NCBI RefSeq assembly: GCF_022605165.1
Contig: NC_063078.1
Location: forward strand, 434,001 to 498,000
Source of the DNA: Purpureocillium takamizusanense
Taxonomy: Eukaryota > Ascomycota > Sordariomycetes > Hypocreales > Ophiocordycipitaceae
DNA: 64,000 bases
Reading direction: 5' to 3'
The stretch's first letter is position 1. Each line of letters opens with the position of its first letter. Under the pieces are notes generated by a model. It was given only the letters and a program-made list of their open reading frames with translations. It did no database searches and was not told the DNA's origin. This document shows positions 43,604-56,793 of the stretch, one piece after another. The translations under genes were made by a program, and so were the position numbers.

Positions 43604-46586
43604 ATGAGCTACGGCAAAAAGGACGAGGATGCCGACCTGGGCCTGGTCAAGGTGGATCGTACCCAGGTCTTCCAAGAAGGTGAGCCAGCAACAATTGGCG
43701 CCATGGCTCCCACGACACGGAGCTCAGCTAACCTGCCGGGCAGCGCGTCTGTTCAATAGCTCACCGATCCAACCTCGACGATGTCGCATTCTCCTGACCA
43801 AGATCGCCCTGCTGCTCTACACCGGCGAAAAGTTCCCGACCAACGAAGCTACGACACTTTTCTTCGGAATCTCAAAGCTCTTCCAGAACAAGGATGCCAG
43901 TCTCCGGCAGATGGTCCACCTTGTCATCAAGGAGATTGCCAACTCCGCCGAGGACATCATCATGGTCACCAGCACCATTATGAAGGATACCGGTGGTAGC
44001 AGCGACGCCATCTTCCGCCCCAACGCCATCCGAGCTCTTTGCCGCATCATTGACGTTCGTCGGCCACCCCACACAACCGCTCCGTCGACACCCTGACTAA
44101 CCTCACCGCCTACAGGCTACCACGGTGCAATCGATCGAGCGAGTAATGAAGACTGCGATTGTGGATAAGAACCCCTCTGTCTCTTCCGCTGCACTGGTCT
44201 CCTCCTACCACCTGCTCCCGATCGCCAAGGAGGTCGTGCGCCGATGGCAAAGCGAGACCCAGGAGGCCGCCGCCTCGACCAAGTCCAGCGGCGGCTTCTC
44301 GCTCGGATTCTCGTCTTCCAGCGGCCAGATGCCGATGAACAACTCCACCATGGCTCAGTATCATGCGATTGGCTTGCTCTATCAGATGCGCATGCATGAT
44401 CGCATGGCGCTGGTGAAGATGGTACAGCAGTTCGGCGCCGCGGGTGCCATCAAGAACCCCGCCGCCACCGTCATGCTTGTCCGGCTTGCCGCCCAGCTGG
44501 CGGAGGAGGATGCCTCGCTGCGTCGACCCATGATGCAGCTTCTCGACGGCTGGTTGAGGCACAAGAGCGAGATGGTCAACTTCGAGGCGGCCAAGGCTAT
44601 CTGCGACATGAGAGATGTCACTGACAACGAGGTCACCCAGGCCGTTCACGTCCTGCAGCTGTTCCTCACTTCTCCACGTGCCGTCACCAAGTTTGCCGCG
44701 CTCCGAATACTTCACAACTTTGCATCATTCAAGCCTACCGCCGTCGCCACTTGCAATCCCGATATTGAGCTCCTGATCTCCAACAGCAACCGCTCGATCG
44801 CCACCTTTGCTATTACCACGTTGCTTAAGACGGGTAATGAGGCTAGCGTGGACCGACTGATGAAGCAGATTTCGGGCTTCATGTCCGAAATCACCGACGA
44901 GTTCAAGATCACGATCGTGGAGGCAATCCGCACGCTTTGCCTCAAGTTCCCCAACAAGCAGGCCGGCATGCTGACTTTCCTGAGCGGCATCTTGCGCGAC
45001 GAAGGCGGTTACGAGTTCAAGCGCGCGGTCGTGGAGAGCATGTTTGACCTCATCAAGTTCGTCCCCGACTCTAAGGAGGAGGCGCTCGCCCACCTCTGCG
45101 AATTCATTGAGGACTGCGAGTTCACCAAGCTGGCTGTCCGCATCCTTCACCTCATCGGACTGGAAGGCCCCAAGACTGCCCAACCGACCAAGTACATTCG
45201 ATACATCTACAATCGCGTGGTTCTCGAGAACGCCATTGTTCGAGCAGCCGCCGTCACAGCTCTGGCCAAATTTGGCGTTGGCCAGAAGGACCCCGACGTC
45301 AAGGCCAGCGTCAAGGTGCTCCTCACACGATGCCTGGACGATGTTGACGACGAGGTGCGCGACCGCGCTGCTCTGAACCTGAAGCTTATGGGTGAGGAGG
45401 ATGATGAGATGGCCCGTAACTTTGTCAAGAATGGTACGTACTCGGTTCTCAATGACCATGGGCTTAGGCTGACTGGTGGCAGACAACATGTTTTCTCTCC
45501 CAGCGTTCGAGCATCGGCTTGTCATGTATGTCACGTCGGACGACAAGTCCGCGTTTGATGATCCCTTCGACATCAAGAACATCCCTGTGGTCACCCGTGA
45601 GCAAGCCGACGCCGAGGACCGCACCAAGAAGCTCACCGCTACCGCCCCAACATTGAAGGCGCCCAAGGTGGGCCCGACGAAGGCGCCTGCCACCGGAGCG
45701 GAGGCCGCAGCCACTGCTTCTGCCCAGGCTCAGCGCTACGCCGAGGAACTCATGCAGATCCCCGAGATGAAGGAGTTTGGCTATGTCCTGAAATCGTCGC
45801 CTGTTGTTGAGCTCACAGAGGCTGAGACTGAGTATGTGGTGGCGCTGGTGAAGCACATCTTCAAGGAGCATATCGTTCTTGAATACGAGGTTAAGAACAC
45901 GCTGCCTGATACTGTCCTCGAGAACGTTTCTGTGGTCGCCACGCCATCTGAAGAGGACGAGCTGGAGGAGCTCTTCATCATTCCGGCGGAGAAGCTGGCG
46001 ACAAACGAGCCCGGCAAAGTCTATGTCGCGTTCAAGAAGGTCAACGGCGAGGGCTCGCTGCCGGTCACATCATTTTCCAACATCCTCAAGTTCACTAGCA
46101 AGGAAATCGACCCCTCGACCAACGAGCCCGAAGAGACAGGCTACGACGACGAGTATGAGGTCTCCGAATTTGACCTTGCTGGCGCCGACTACATCGTTCC
46201 GACATTTGCCAGCAACTTCAACCACCTCTGGGAGCAGATTGGCGCCTCCGGGGAAGAAGCAGAGGAGACGTTGCAGCTCAGCGGTCTCAAGAGCATCGCC
46301 GGTAGGTCTCGATGCGAATGGAAGATGAAGAGATATACTGACAAGATTTCCAGATGCAACGGAGCAGCTGGCAAAGACGTTGTCACTACAGCCATTGGAC
46401 GGCACGGACGTGCCCATCAATCCGAGCACGCACACACTGAAGCTTTTGGGCAAGACGGTTGGTGGCGGTCGTGTGGTGGCTACGGTACGGATGGCCTTCT
46501 CTTCAAAATCGGGCGTGACGACAAAGATTACAGTCCGAAGCGAAGAGGAGAACGTGGCAGCGTTGGTGATTGCATCGGTGGCATAA
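43604..46586 (+). CDS. SEC21: Coatomer subunit gamma (COPI gamma)
   Basis: Five exons (43604-43679, 43744-44054, 44116-45433, 45483-46301, 46354-46586) join in phase to 918 residues, the normal length. The N-terminal adaptin-like HEAT solenoid includes LTKIALLLYTGEKFP, MQLLDGWLRHKSEMVNFEAAK-type repeats and CLDDVDDEVRDRAALNL. The C-terminal appendage (from about residue 600) carries the gamma-COP platform domain, ending in SGVTTKITVRSEEENVAALV. The protein is part of the COPI coat for Golgi-to-ER retrograde transport. The two domains are joined by an Ala/Lys/Pro-rich linker. Nothing looks broken. Confidence 0.96.
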
Positions 46587-46862
46587 AAGGAGGGATGCAG
46601 GCGTTGAGGATATTAATGTATGACGGTTAGAAGCCAGTCCGAGCCCGTTTGAGGCTTGGAAATGTCACGATGTTTCTTCTTTACAAGCCTGTCTTGAAGT
46701 GCGTGCCGCGTGTGACGTTAAGCAACTCCAAGATAAGGCGCGCTACTGATGATACCAGAAGACTCAAGGGGCGATGGACACGGGTTCATGACGTGTTAAT
46801 GCCAGTTACCCCCTGCGCTACACGGAAACGCGTATCATTCACCTTTTCACACACGTACGAAG

Positions 46863-47265
46863 TCACAAATCCTCCACCTTGTAGACTTGGTAGGCTGGCT
46901 CCTCGTATGGGTGTACGCTGTCGCAAATAGTTAGAGCAAGATACTCGTGGCGGCATCTTAAAAAAGACGAACGATTTGAGGGCCTCGACGGCCTTGCGTG
47001 CCACGTCTCGGCTGACGCAGAGTGTCTCGACACGCGTCTCTGGCGTCTCCTCGAGCGCACCGACGGTGCCGATGTGCGGGTTGGCGGCGTCGCCTGGTCG
47101 GAACTGGCCCGTGCCGGTGGCGGACCAGCAGCACTCGGTGTAGTTGCCCGCGCCGGGGTAGCGCCCAGCGCCGGCGGCGAAGATGGCGGCCTTGCACACG
47201 GCGACGGCTCCCGGGGGTGCGTAGAAGACGAGGGTGTAGCGTGCGAGCGACGACGGCGACGCCAT
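46863..47265 (-). CDS. Short NIF3/YqfO-like domain protein
   Basis: Two exons, 47265-46973 and 46917-46863, separated by a 55-bp intron with a weak donor (GTTCGT), give 115 residues. The body YTLVFYAPPGAVAVCKAAIF, GNYTECCWSATGTGQF and ETLCVSRDVA, and the spliced end HPYEEPAYQVYKV, match the ferredoxin-like insert (YqfO/CutA-like) of NIF3 proteins. The metal-binding NIF3 core is absent, so this is the stand-alone small form seen in many fungi. Its role is unknown. Splicing is supported because it restores the conserved HPYEEPAY ending. Confidence 0.8.
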
Positions 47266-48992
47266 GGCGCGGATGGGGAAGGCTTGCGTTGGCGCGTTCG
47301 ATGGAGTGAGAAGATGGTCTGGGTTCGGGTTAAGGGAGTGAGGGTGTTGTTGACGGCTGGGTTGGGTAATAAAACTTGAGGGGCTCGCGGGATTGAGTTA
47401 GGCAGGAAGTATCCAAGCAGCGTGAGGCAGCAATGGTGGCGTGCATTGACAAACAATTTTGTCTACACCCTCTTGAAAGTCACTCCTCCCCGGTGACGCG
47501 ACCGTTTATGCGTGATGTAACACTTATTGGGGCGATCGATCCCCTCGGCCAAAGTGGTTGCATTGAACTGCATAGGAGCACCGCTGTGCAGGGTAGCGGC
47601 GATATTTGGACATTGAACAGCCGCATCGTAGAGCAGGATCTCTTTGCTTCAGCCTTGCGATTTGTTCGATAAGAACGCAGCGAGCGACTGAGGCTTCTCT
47701 GACCTGCTACCCACTCTCTGTATAAGCGGAAGCCGTGCCGTGCCCTTCAGAAGTGAAGCTCTTCGTGGGCCACATGCAGCGATGCCCACTGTACTTCGTA
47801 CATGGGCGCAAAACGCCACACGCAAAACGGACACACAGATATTCCCAACAAAAAAACTGTCATGGCCGCATATCGCCAGCCCGCCTCGCGCACGTACGGA
47901 AAAACAGGTCCGTCACACGGGCGTTGCCATTCTGGGGTTGTGTCGCGAGGTCCATCTCACGTGTCGAGCAACGGGCGAGATTGTGGCAGCGAAAGAGTGT
48001 GTGCATGCACATCGTGGTAGCGCTCACGTTGCCTCGGCCGAAAAAGGGCCCCCCCCCCTTTCCCCCCAGGTGTCTGTCTGTCTGTCTGCGGGGTTTGCGC
48101 GCGAAAAGTGCTGTGGGGAGAGAGGGCTAGCAAAAGTATAGGCGCTGATCGAGCGGGAGACGGAACCATCTGTTGGGCGCAACGCTCCGACGTGCGCCAT
48201 GTCTCCCCACGGTAATAAGACGCGCAGTACAGCGCGCGACGCCGCTGCCTTCCCGGCCGTCCCTATCTTTTGTCCGTGGCGCTTGGCCTTGCTTCGAATC
48301 TCGTAAAAGGATCGCCGTCTCAATCCATCGGCGTCGATTTTGACTCCTTACCCACGACTGGTCAGGGGCGCGCTGCTGTTTTTAGCTCTACCTCTGGACG
48401 ACTTGTATCGGTACACGCTTGCGCTGCAGCGGGAGCTCCAGACGCTTGGGACAGGTGTGTTTCACAGCCGAAAAAGACGACGTGCGCTACGAGTTCTACG
48501 ACACGCTACCAGGGACGTCGAAGGTGGTGGGTGTGCCAGACGAGTCTAGCGACACACGCGGGCAAAGTAGGCAGGTACCTGTACCCCCGTGGCCCCCGAG
48601 GACCCTGCCCTGGTGGGTGAGGTGCTGTCTGGAGGTGGTGGTGGTAGTACCTGAGATTAGAGGTACCTGCGCCCAGTACGCGAGCTCCGCGCCACCCGTG
48701 AGTACCGTACTCACTCGCGCTCGGCCGCCCGCGCCGGGCTGGGCTGCTGTCTCGTCTCCTGCCTGGCGCGACCTCCTGACAAAAACGCCAGATCGTCATC
48801 GTCGCCCAGTCAGCCGGTTTCCCTTTCTGCCTCGCGACGACCACGCACTTCAGCAAACAAACACCCACGCCGCACCCGGCAGACAACGACGGTGACGGCC
48901 CGCAGCGATAATCAAGTCAGGCACCCCCCTATCCCCCTCGTCTGAGGCCGCCGCGCCCGCGCCGGCACTCGTGACGACAACGGGCTGCCGCC
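47266..48992. other. Divergent intergenic region with simple-sequence runs
   Basis: About 1.7 kb between NIF3-like and EFR3. It contains a C-run near 48,049-48,068 and a (TGTC)n run at about 48,072-48,090. The right part is probably the EFR3 promoter and long 5' leader. No gene is supported. Confidence 0.55.
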
Positions 48993-51900
48993 ATGAACGC
49001 CATCCAGCAAAAGTGCCGGCCCAAGCACCAGGTGCTGGTGCTCAAGTGCTACCCGCGCACCTCAAAGGGGGCCGTCGACGTCAAGCCCAACAGCAGCGAG
49101 CTGAGCTACCTGCTCTTCTACGCCACCAATCGCCGCTCTAAGATCCAGAAGATTGGCGCGTTTCTCGAGAAGAAGACGGCCAGCGATGTCTGGCGCATGC
49201 GCATCGGGTACGTCCCGTCTTGCCCCTGACTCCTCCTCGCCTTACCAGTACTCCCCGTCTCTGCTTTTGCGTCCTTCAACTGACCGTCATCTGTTGGCAG
49301 GAACGTGCAGGTGACGCTCGGCATCCTAGCTGCCCTCGTCGAGAAGTCGCCAAAAGATGTCGCCCTCATCGCCCCCTGTATCCTCCGCGTACTCGACCTC
49401 GTACTGCGCTCCGACGACATCACCATGATCGAGTCCTCGCTTCCCACATTCGAGGCCTTTTGCGAGCATCACGGAGCGTCCTCTCTCTTCGCAGACCACT
49501 CGTACTTGCAACAGTACCAGGCCATTGTGCGCTCGTACGCGCAGCTGGCGTCGCCACACCATGTGCCGGCCAAGGGCGGCCCCGTCAGCCGTCCCGTCCA
49601 GCTGCGCTGGCGAAACGCCGGCCTCGACGCAATCAAATGCGTCGCTTCATCGGATGCCCTGTCGTCGGTCGTCGGTCGCCAGGTCGACGTGATAGTCCCC
49701 ATGATACTGGAGAATATGTGGACCGACGACGACCACTTTCTCGATCTACTCCATGGCCGCGTGCAGACGGGAGAAAGGTCAGAGGCGGACAAGATGTTTC
49801 GTCGGAGGAACAGCGTCAACACGGTCAGGACTGCCGATACGGCGGGCGACACGAACCCACTAGCCATCTCCGGGACTGCCATGGACGTCGACAAGCTTGC
49901 CGAGGAAGATATTGGGGTGCTGGCCATGCAGTGCCTCAAGAACATCTTTGTGGTCCCCAACAGGGCTCAAATTCACATGGCCACTTTTTCTCTGCTCAAG
50001 TTCATCTCGCAGAAGGTAGCGCAGGGCGAAGACGTGGTTGTGCCCACGGAAAAGGGTGATGAAGGCGACGCTGGGTGGGCAGTCAAAATTTACGGCATTG
50101 TCGCAAGGTGGGCACCGGTGCAAGATCGCTATGTCATCCTGGTCGCCGCACTCGAAACGATGATGAAGACGCCCGTCAAGGACGACACCCTCAGACAGCA
50201 TCTTACCTTAACGGCAATGATGCGGTCCCTGTTGAGATCGGACACAAACCTAATCGGGCTAAGCATGATGGATGTGCTGCTTGGCCTCGTCAAGCAAACT
50301 AAGAGGCTGTTTCAGCTTCACAATGGCTCAGCACACGAGGGGAGTCAGAGCGAAGAGAAGACAGACGCCGAGAAGGAGCCCCAGAATAGGACGCAGCGCA
50401 AGGGTCTACTCCACCAACTCGAAAGATGCATAGGCGATCTTGCAACGCATGTCTACTACGCCGACCAAATTTCAGACATGGTGTCAGCCCTGGTTAGCAA
50501 GCTCAAGCCCGGCCGAACCGCCAGCATTAGCTCCCTTGGCCAGGTCGACAAGCGAGACGCCAACGAAAATGGCGGGCCGGCCTCGTCTAACGTCGACTTG
50601 CCAGGCCATCAGTCGCCGCCGTCCGACACGGACTTCTCGTACAAGAGGAGCAAGGTATCGGCGTTGAGGGTGATCAAGGCCATTCTGCTCGTCGCGAATC
50701 CAAAGACGCGCATGAGCGGAAACAAAGACCTTTCGCGAAACCGCGTCCCTGTCACGGTCTGGGAGGGGACGCAGTGGCTGGTGCGCGACCCGGACGGTCA
50801 GGTGCGAAGGGCGTACGTGGATGCGCTGGCGACCTGGCTGGATCGAGAGACGGTTAAGTCGGATGCAGACGCGCAGGACGACGCCAACCTTCAGTCACGA
50901 TCGTCCACCGCCAAGCATAGCCGCGATATGCCGAGCTCACGACGAGCAGTGTCAGGCGCGTCAAAGGGCGAAAGGCAGCCGAGAGCGCGGCGCTCGCAAT
51001 TCTTGCCACTGCTGCACCTGGCCATCTACGACAGTGCACTCCAATTTGTCGACTTTGACAGCGACATTGCATTCTTGCACAACCTACTCACGAGGCTAGT
51101 CTTCAGCCTTGGAGTTAACGCGACTCGTTATGGCATTCCCATGATCTATCGCCTTCAAGAAGATGTGCTGGCGCTTGATCAGCCGATTCACAAAGTTCGG
51201 ATCGCTGCCCTGTGCCATGGTTACTTTTGGGTTCTGACCGAAAAGTTCGACTTTGAGTCGTCCGTAGTTGGTCTGGCCATTCAGAACGAGATCATTCGGC
51301 GCAGAAGCAAGGGCTTCTGGGTTCAGGGTGTTCAGGTTCCTCCGCCATTGCTCGACCATCTTGGAACGCCCGGCCACACCGGACCGCCGCCTACGTGGGA
51401 CCTCAGCGCGCTCGAGACAGAAGAGTTGCTACCTTTCGACGACCGTACGTCTCTCGTTGAGTGCGTTGCCACGGGCTACAGGGAGAGCTCCTTGTCCCCT
51501 CCCGCAAGCCCGGCAGCCTCGCCAGGGCGCTCTCACACCACCCCCATTCTTGGATCGAGCATGAATTCGCTGCCTCCGGGTGAGCACGGCCATGATCTCC
51601 CCGGCATCTTCCGCGACAACATGCTTGCTGAGTGGTCGAGGGACTCTGCCCTTTCGGCGCTGGCCGAGTGTAAAACCGAGTCCATTACGGGCTCCAAGAC
51701 AGGCACCACGGGGACCAATCAGAACCGACTCACGATCAATACGGCTGGCGTCAATGGAGGCGGGTACCAGCCGGCGTCGCCGTTTGGCAGCATGCGCAAT
51801 CTGCGACCACATTCGTCTCAAGTGCATGGCGACCGACTCAACTCGATGACGAACCTCCGCAAGACGAGCATGCGAAGCGCCGTGTCGCCTTCGATCTCCG

Positions 51901-52457
51901 AGTCTAGCAAAGGAGGCATAGCTTCCGTGGAGCAGTTGAAGATGATCTTGGCCGGCAACGTTTCGCCACAAATGGCGGGCATCCCCGGCGTCGACGAGGA
52001 CGAGGACGACAGCGGCGATAGCATGGTCAGTTTCGAGTACACCCCGTCAGAAGAGGAGAGCTTCAGCCCGACCACACAACCGGACAACGGCGGAACGATG
52101 GGTGATGCGTTGAGCAGGACCGTTTCGGGCTCCAAGTTCAAGGGGCCATTGTCTTCAAACCCTACTTATCAGGTCAACTGCGAGGACGAGGAGGACGTGC
52201 CTCCTGTCCCACCGCTGCCGAACCTGAGCTCTTTGTCGAACAAGGGGAGCATGCTGCACGGCGACGTTTCCGTGCACGACTATGCGGCGAGCTCTGTTCG
52301 CCGAAACCTCAGCAGCCGTGGTGGAGACAGCGTGCGAGCCAAGTCTTTGCGGTCTCGAGAGGACGGCCGGGGTACGGACTTGCAGGATCTTCTTCGTGGT
52401 ATCGATAGCAGGGCTGGAGAAGGCAGTCTCGGAAATCTGACGAAGCCACCCTACTAA
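48993..52457 (+). CDS. EFR3: EFR3, plasma-membrane anchor of the PI4-kinase complex
   Basis: Two exons (48993-49207, 49301-52457) join in phase to 1123 residues. The N-terminus matches fungal Efr3: CRPKHQVLVLKCYPRTSKG, a basic, Cys-containing segment used in membrane attachment. It is followed by helical repeats (SNELSYLLFYATNRRSKIQKIGAFLEK-like region and VTLGILAALVEKSPKDV). The C-terminal third is low-complexity and Ser-rich, with an acidic patch (DEDEDDSGDS). Efr3 with Ypp1 recruits Stt4 phosphatidylinositol 4-kinase to the plasma membrane. The first intron falls early, as in related genes. Confidence 0.92.
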
Positions 52458-53366
52458 TGTGCGGTGACAGAGCGAGAGTGGAGGATAGTTCAACAATTGG
52501 AGAGGCGGTCAACAACTGCTTCGAGAACATGGTACGATACGGAGTACATGTTATAAGGATTACGCGGGGGTCGAGGAGGGAGCACATGTCCCCGTGGATA
52601 GAGGACAAAGAGGCCACGGAGAGTACGCGGTAAGAAGGAGGTAATATGTTGCGCATGTATGAATAGGACTGTGGTCTGGTGATTTGCATCCATCTTCGGG
52701 TGTACAAAAGTCCTTGCGCAACGAAGTAATGGAGGCCCGAGGGAGCCAGAGGCCTTGCGGAGGACGGGGATATACCTTTGACCAAGCCAGTAGCGTTGCG
52801 AGCGATTAGACCAGCGAATAACCACATTGTGCCATCTCACGAGCTTGCGCCTTGAACAAGCAGAGCAGCTCGGAGGAACAAGTACGAAGTACTGCAATCT
52901 TCATGTTGGAAGTCGTGTCCGATGTCCCTGCCTCCTGCACGCTATATACGCCGTGTGACAGGTCGACGAGTGGTACAGCCGGACGCCCGGTCTGCCACCC
53001 TGCATGGCTGGGGACGCGGTGTCACGATGCCGGCAAAGGTGTCGTTGGAAGCGGGGAGGCAGGCTCCCGCGGATTGGCAGCAAGGCAGCCGCCTCGGCCG
53101 CCGCCCCATGCCCAGGTGAGGAGGAGGTGGTGGAGGGGAGGGTTACGAGCTGGAAGGGCGTTCCTGCCCGAAGAGCTGGCTGCGGCGAGCTGATGATGCT
53201 TTACCACCGCTACTACGGTACGGTACTCGGTGAGCGCGTAACGGTTACACGGCAGGAGGCGGATGGGCGGCTCGTTTCGCTGGGGCGTTTGGACGGACGG
53301 ATGGGGTCGTGGGGAGGGGGGAGGGGTATCGTGAGATGATAGGGTGGGTGCCTTTAGGTAAGGCAT

Positions 53367-53388
53367 ACATGTATGTATGTATGTATGT
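53367..53388. repeat. (GTAT)n microsatellite
   Basis: Four to five tandem TATG units downstream of EFR3. Confidence 0.8.
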
Positions 53389-53618
53389 TGTACGAACCAA
53401 CTTAGATGCCAGAGAGGTAGTAGCAGTGGGGAGGTTGCCGGTGGGATGGTCATGTTGTGCGGGGGATACGAAGTGGTTGCATGGATGGAAATTGGGGATG
53501 TCGTGGTAAAACCTTGGTGAGGGTTTAAGTGCCGTATAAGCGATTGTACCCTTGACCTTGTGCGAGATGTCCGCCGGGGGTAAAAGAGGGGGGGGGGGTT
53601 GCACCATGACGTACGAGG

Positions 53619-53637
53619 CAGAGAGAGAGAGAGAGAT
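53619..53637. repeat. (GA)n microsatellite
   Basis: Seven to eight GA units shortly after a G homopolymer at about 53,588-53,598. Confidence 0.75.
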
Positions 53638-54418
53638 ATGCCGTCAACGAACATACATATTACTATCATGTACACGCGCTTGGTGCCGTCCCTCCCATCG
53701 CGTGGGGACATTTCTTTGGCTTTCTACGAATTGGGTTCCCATGCAAGCATTTGCATGTTACGAATGAGGCTGCACACGTATATGTCTCCATCTCTCTCTG
53801 GGCTATCTGTCTCTCTCCTTCTGTGTGCCGGCCGCATACCGGATTGGGCTGAATGTGAGATATGAGGCGGGCCGAGGGACGTGTCGTGCATGGCTGTGCA
53901 CATATGTATGTACCAGAAACGTGAAGTGATGGATGTGACGTGGACGACGCGTATATGCGGGCGGTCTAGTCTGGTCTGGTGATGTGGCATTGTATCTAAT
54001 GGACCTCAGGGCGAGCGGTCAGTCGTCGGATGGCATGGCATCGTGGCCGGGACTGGAGGAACGACATGGGTCGGGTAATGTTGAGTTGAAGATCCGGGCG
54101 TGGGGATGTTGATGTGAGGAGTCGCACATTGGAACCACGCCGACACATGCTGCGAGTAAGCGGATAGTCCCAGGTTTCCCATGAACAAAAGAGTGACGTT
54201 CCTGAAGCTAGAGAGGTTATGCTGCATTTCGTACCCGAAAAGTACGCGCGCCTCGTCCGTCTGGCACTGTCACCACCGGCAGCATCCGTCTTGTATCCAA
54301 GTTCCAACAAGGCCGGAACCCCCCCCCCCAATATTTAGCCGCACACGACCTTGTACTCCGCCTCGATCATTTCACAGGGATTGCCATCGTGCTCACACTG
54401 CATGCCTTGTTATCATCG

Positions 54419-54444
54419 GAGGGGCGGGGCGGGGCGGGGCGGGG
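54419..54444. repeat. (GGGGC)5 repeat
   Basis: Five tandem GGGGC units. Runs of four G at this spacing could form a G-quadruplex on the plus strand. Confidence 0.85.
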
Positions 54445-54807
54445 AGCAAAGGGAGGAATCGGGCTTTTTCATAGATTTGAAATGGGGACTGGAGGACGGA
54501 CGGAGGTAGGGAGGGAGGGAAGGAGGTGGGTTCGCCTACCAAGCCTTCGCTACACTGCATCCATGTGTCCCACGAGGGCGCGCACTTGTTGATCACGTTG
54601 TACCGAGCAGACGCTGTAAGGGTGCATACGTGTTGCCCTCCTATGACATAGCACCTCTGTTTATTCGGACTGGTTTAGCAAATTCCCATCCCATTGACGC
54701 TCGGCGCATGCACGACAAGGGAGAGAGAGAGGGAGGGAGGAGAATCCCAATGTTATTGGGGGCGGGCAGCCGCGGGGGAGGGCGGACCTGTAGGGAGCGG
54801 GAAGACC

Positions 54808-54836
54808 AAAGAAGAAGAAGGAGAAGAAGAAGAAAA
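54808..54836. repeat. (GAA)n-like purine tract
   Basis: GAA/GAG repeats form an uninterrupted purine tract. Confidence 0.75.
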
Positions 54837-56097
54837 CGTACGGCAGACACCTGCTTGGTTTTTCCATGTCCAGGCAAAGCGAATGCAAGGAGCGAAAGAA
54901 GTAGTAGTTCCTGGTGCATGATGGCCGGATCCTGAATGTTCAATCGCGGGCGTGAAAAGCCGTCCCAAACGGCGGCGCGTGCGCGATCGAGGGGCGATAA
55001 AGGTAGCGTGCGTGAGAAGAAGGCAGGACTTTCGGAGTTTTTCCAGATGTTCAGTCGGTATGTTCCAGTCAGATGTTGTTGTTAGAGTCGGAAAGGCGAA
55101 CACAATCACCTCCCTTTGGCCACAGCAGACGTGCATTATATACGTTGGATGGAAAGACCTATGTACGTAAGATCACAAATGGAAGACGATAATGTGTTGT
55201 CATGTGTCAATTGATTCTGTATCAATATGCCCTGTGTTATCCGAGCATGGCTCTTGCGTCAGTCAACTTGGATCGGCCCGTCTTCTTTTTGTCATATTTT
55301 TGTCACCAAAAAAGTCGCTGGCGGTTCTCACGATACACGAGGGCACGACGATACTGTCTCCAGTCGAGATAGGAGATCCGGCACCACTCATCAAGGAAAA
55401 GGGGCTTTTCCGGGCTGGCCTGATTATGTCTACGATGCTCATGCTCAGGCCTATTTTCGAAAACCGAATCTCGTCGCCCGATTTGGACGCAGCAGGGCGC
55501 GTATTCGAAACCGCGTGGTTGTGCTGCAGCCTGGCCCATGTGCACGGCCCGTTGCCGCACATTTGATGAAGGACGCCATATCCTCAACATACGCAACAGG
55601 GGGGGGGGATGAGGAAAGTGGTGATATCCTGACGCCAGCGTGATTTGCGTGACTGCGCATTGTTATTAAAGACGCGGGATTTCGTAGCTTGAAGTCTTCC
55701 GCGGCGGAAAAGTGTCATATAAATTCTTCAAACCGGGCCGAGCCGGTGATGTGGCGTCGACTTTGAGCAGCTCTGAGGAGATCAATGGCTCATGTGCCGC
55801 GCGCCCAATCTATTGGATTTCTGGCTCTCCCTAGCTGTCAAAGTAAAGTGCCCGTTGCCGCCGATTGTTACCGGTTCCACGTCAAGTCGAAGATGATAAG
55901 ACGTTTTGCGCGTTTCTTCGGTCCAGAAGAGGTGAGTTTTAGCACGCAGGTACACTCGAGTACTTTACATCGTACAATACACCCGGCCGGCGTTGGATCG
56001 GCCGCCTGATCTGATACCGGATGTGGGAGCCCCCTTGCTTGTTATTGCTGGCGCCGCGCTGCCCACGTGGGGATGGATGGCGTGTGGCTTTGTCAAA

Positions 56098-56164
56098 AAG
56101 TCAAGCCAAGTCAAGCCAAGCCAAACCAAGCCAAGTCAAGTCAAGTCAAGCAAGCAAGCAAGCA
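56098..56164. repeat. AAGCC/AAGTC pentanucleotide minisatellite
   Basis: About twelve 5-bp units of AAGYC type, followed by AAGC units at the right end. Confidence 0.85.
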
Positions 56165-56746
56165 CACGGCGGCGGGCACATGCAGATCAAAACGGGTTTG
56201 CCTGCCTGGGGCTTTCGTGTCTTCCTGCCTGAAAGCAAGGAAAAAAGCAATGCGACTCTGCAACGGCCGCGGCAAACGTGCCTGACCTGATACTCTTTTG
56301 CTTTTTTTAATCTTCAGTCTTTGTTGTCACTTCCCTTTTCGTGCGTTTCCCTTTTATGCTTTCTTTTTCTTTTTGGCGGTGGTGAGGCGGGAGCTCGACG
56401 TTAGCATCGGGCGCCAGTGGCGACGCGCATAAGTGCCACAGGGGGGAGGGGGCTTGGAAGAAGTGCCGGTGGCAGTGGTAACTTTGTATGAACGGGCCTT
56501 GCACAAGAATGGTAGTTGTTTGTCACTTGGTTGGATGGTTGGGTGGGTAGGTTAGGGTTACGGGGGAAGAAAGGGGGGGGAGCGTTGTTGTCTGTTGGCC
56601 GTGGGCAGGGGCGAAGAAGAAGATGTTGGGGTGGGTGGTTAGGTCGCTTGTTGGATGCCTCGTGTAAGTGCCTTGCCGCAAGACAAGCCAAAAGATAAAA
56701 AGACTCTCTGTCAGCGCCGTCGACTGAACGGGATGAATGGGCCGTG

Positions 56747-56748
<2 letters not shown>

Positions 56749-56793
<45 letters not shown>
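56749..56793. repeat. (CAGG)11 microsatellite
   Basis: About eleven perfect tandem GCAG/CAGG units. It is the longest perfect microsatellite that I see in the window. Confidence 0.9.

Noticed and set aside
44725..45714. 329-codon minus-strand frame
   Set aside because: Antisense of COPI gamma, whose conserved protein explains the openness.
48419..48895. 158-codon frame upstream of EFR3
   Set aside because: It lies in the GC-rich leader/promoter of EFR3 with no recognisable protein features.
55227..55643. 138-codon plus-strand frame in the gene-poor interval
   Set aside because: Overlapping frames on both strands are equally open and no motif is visible.
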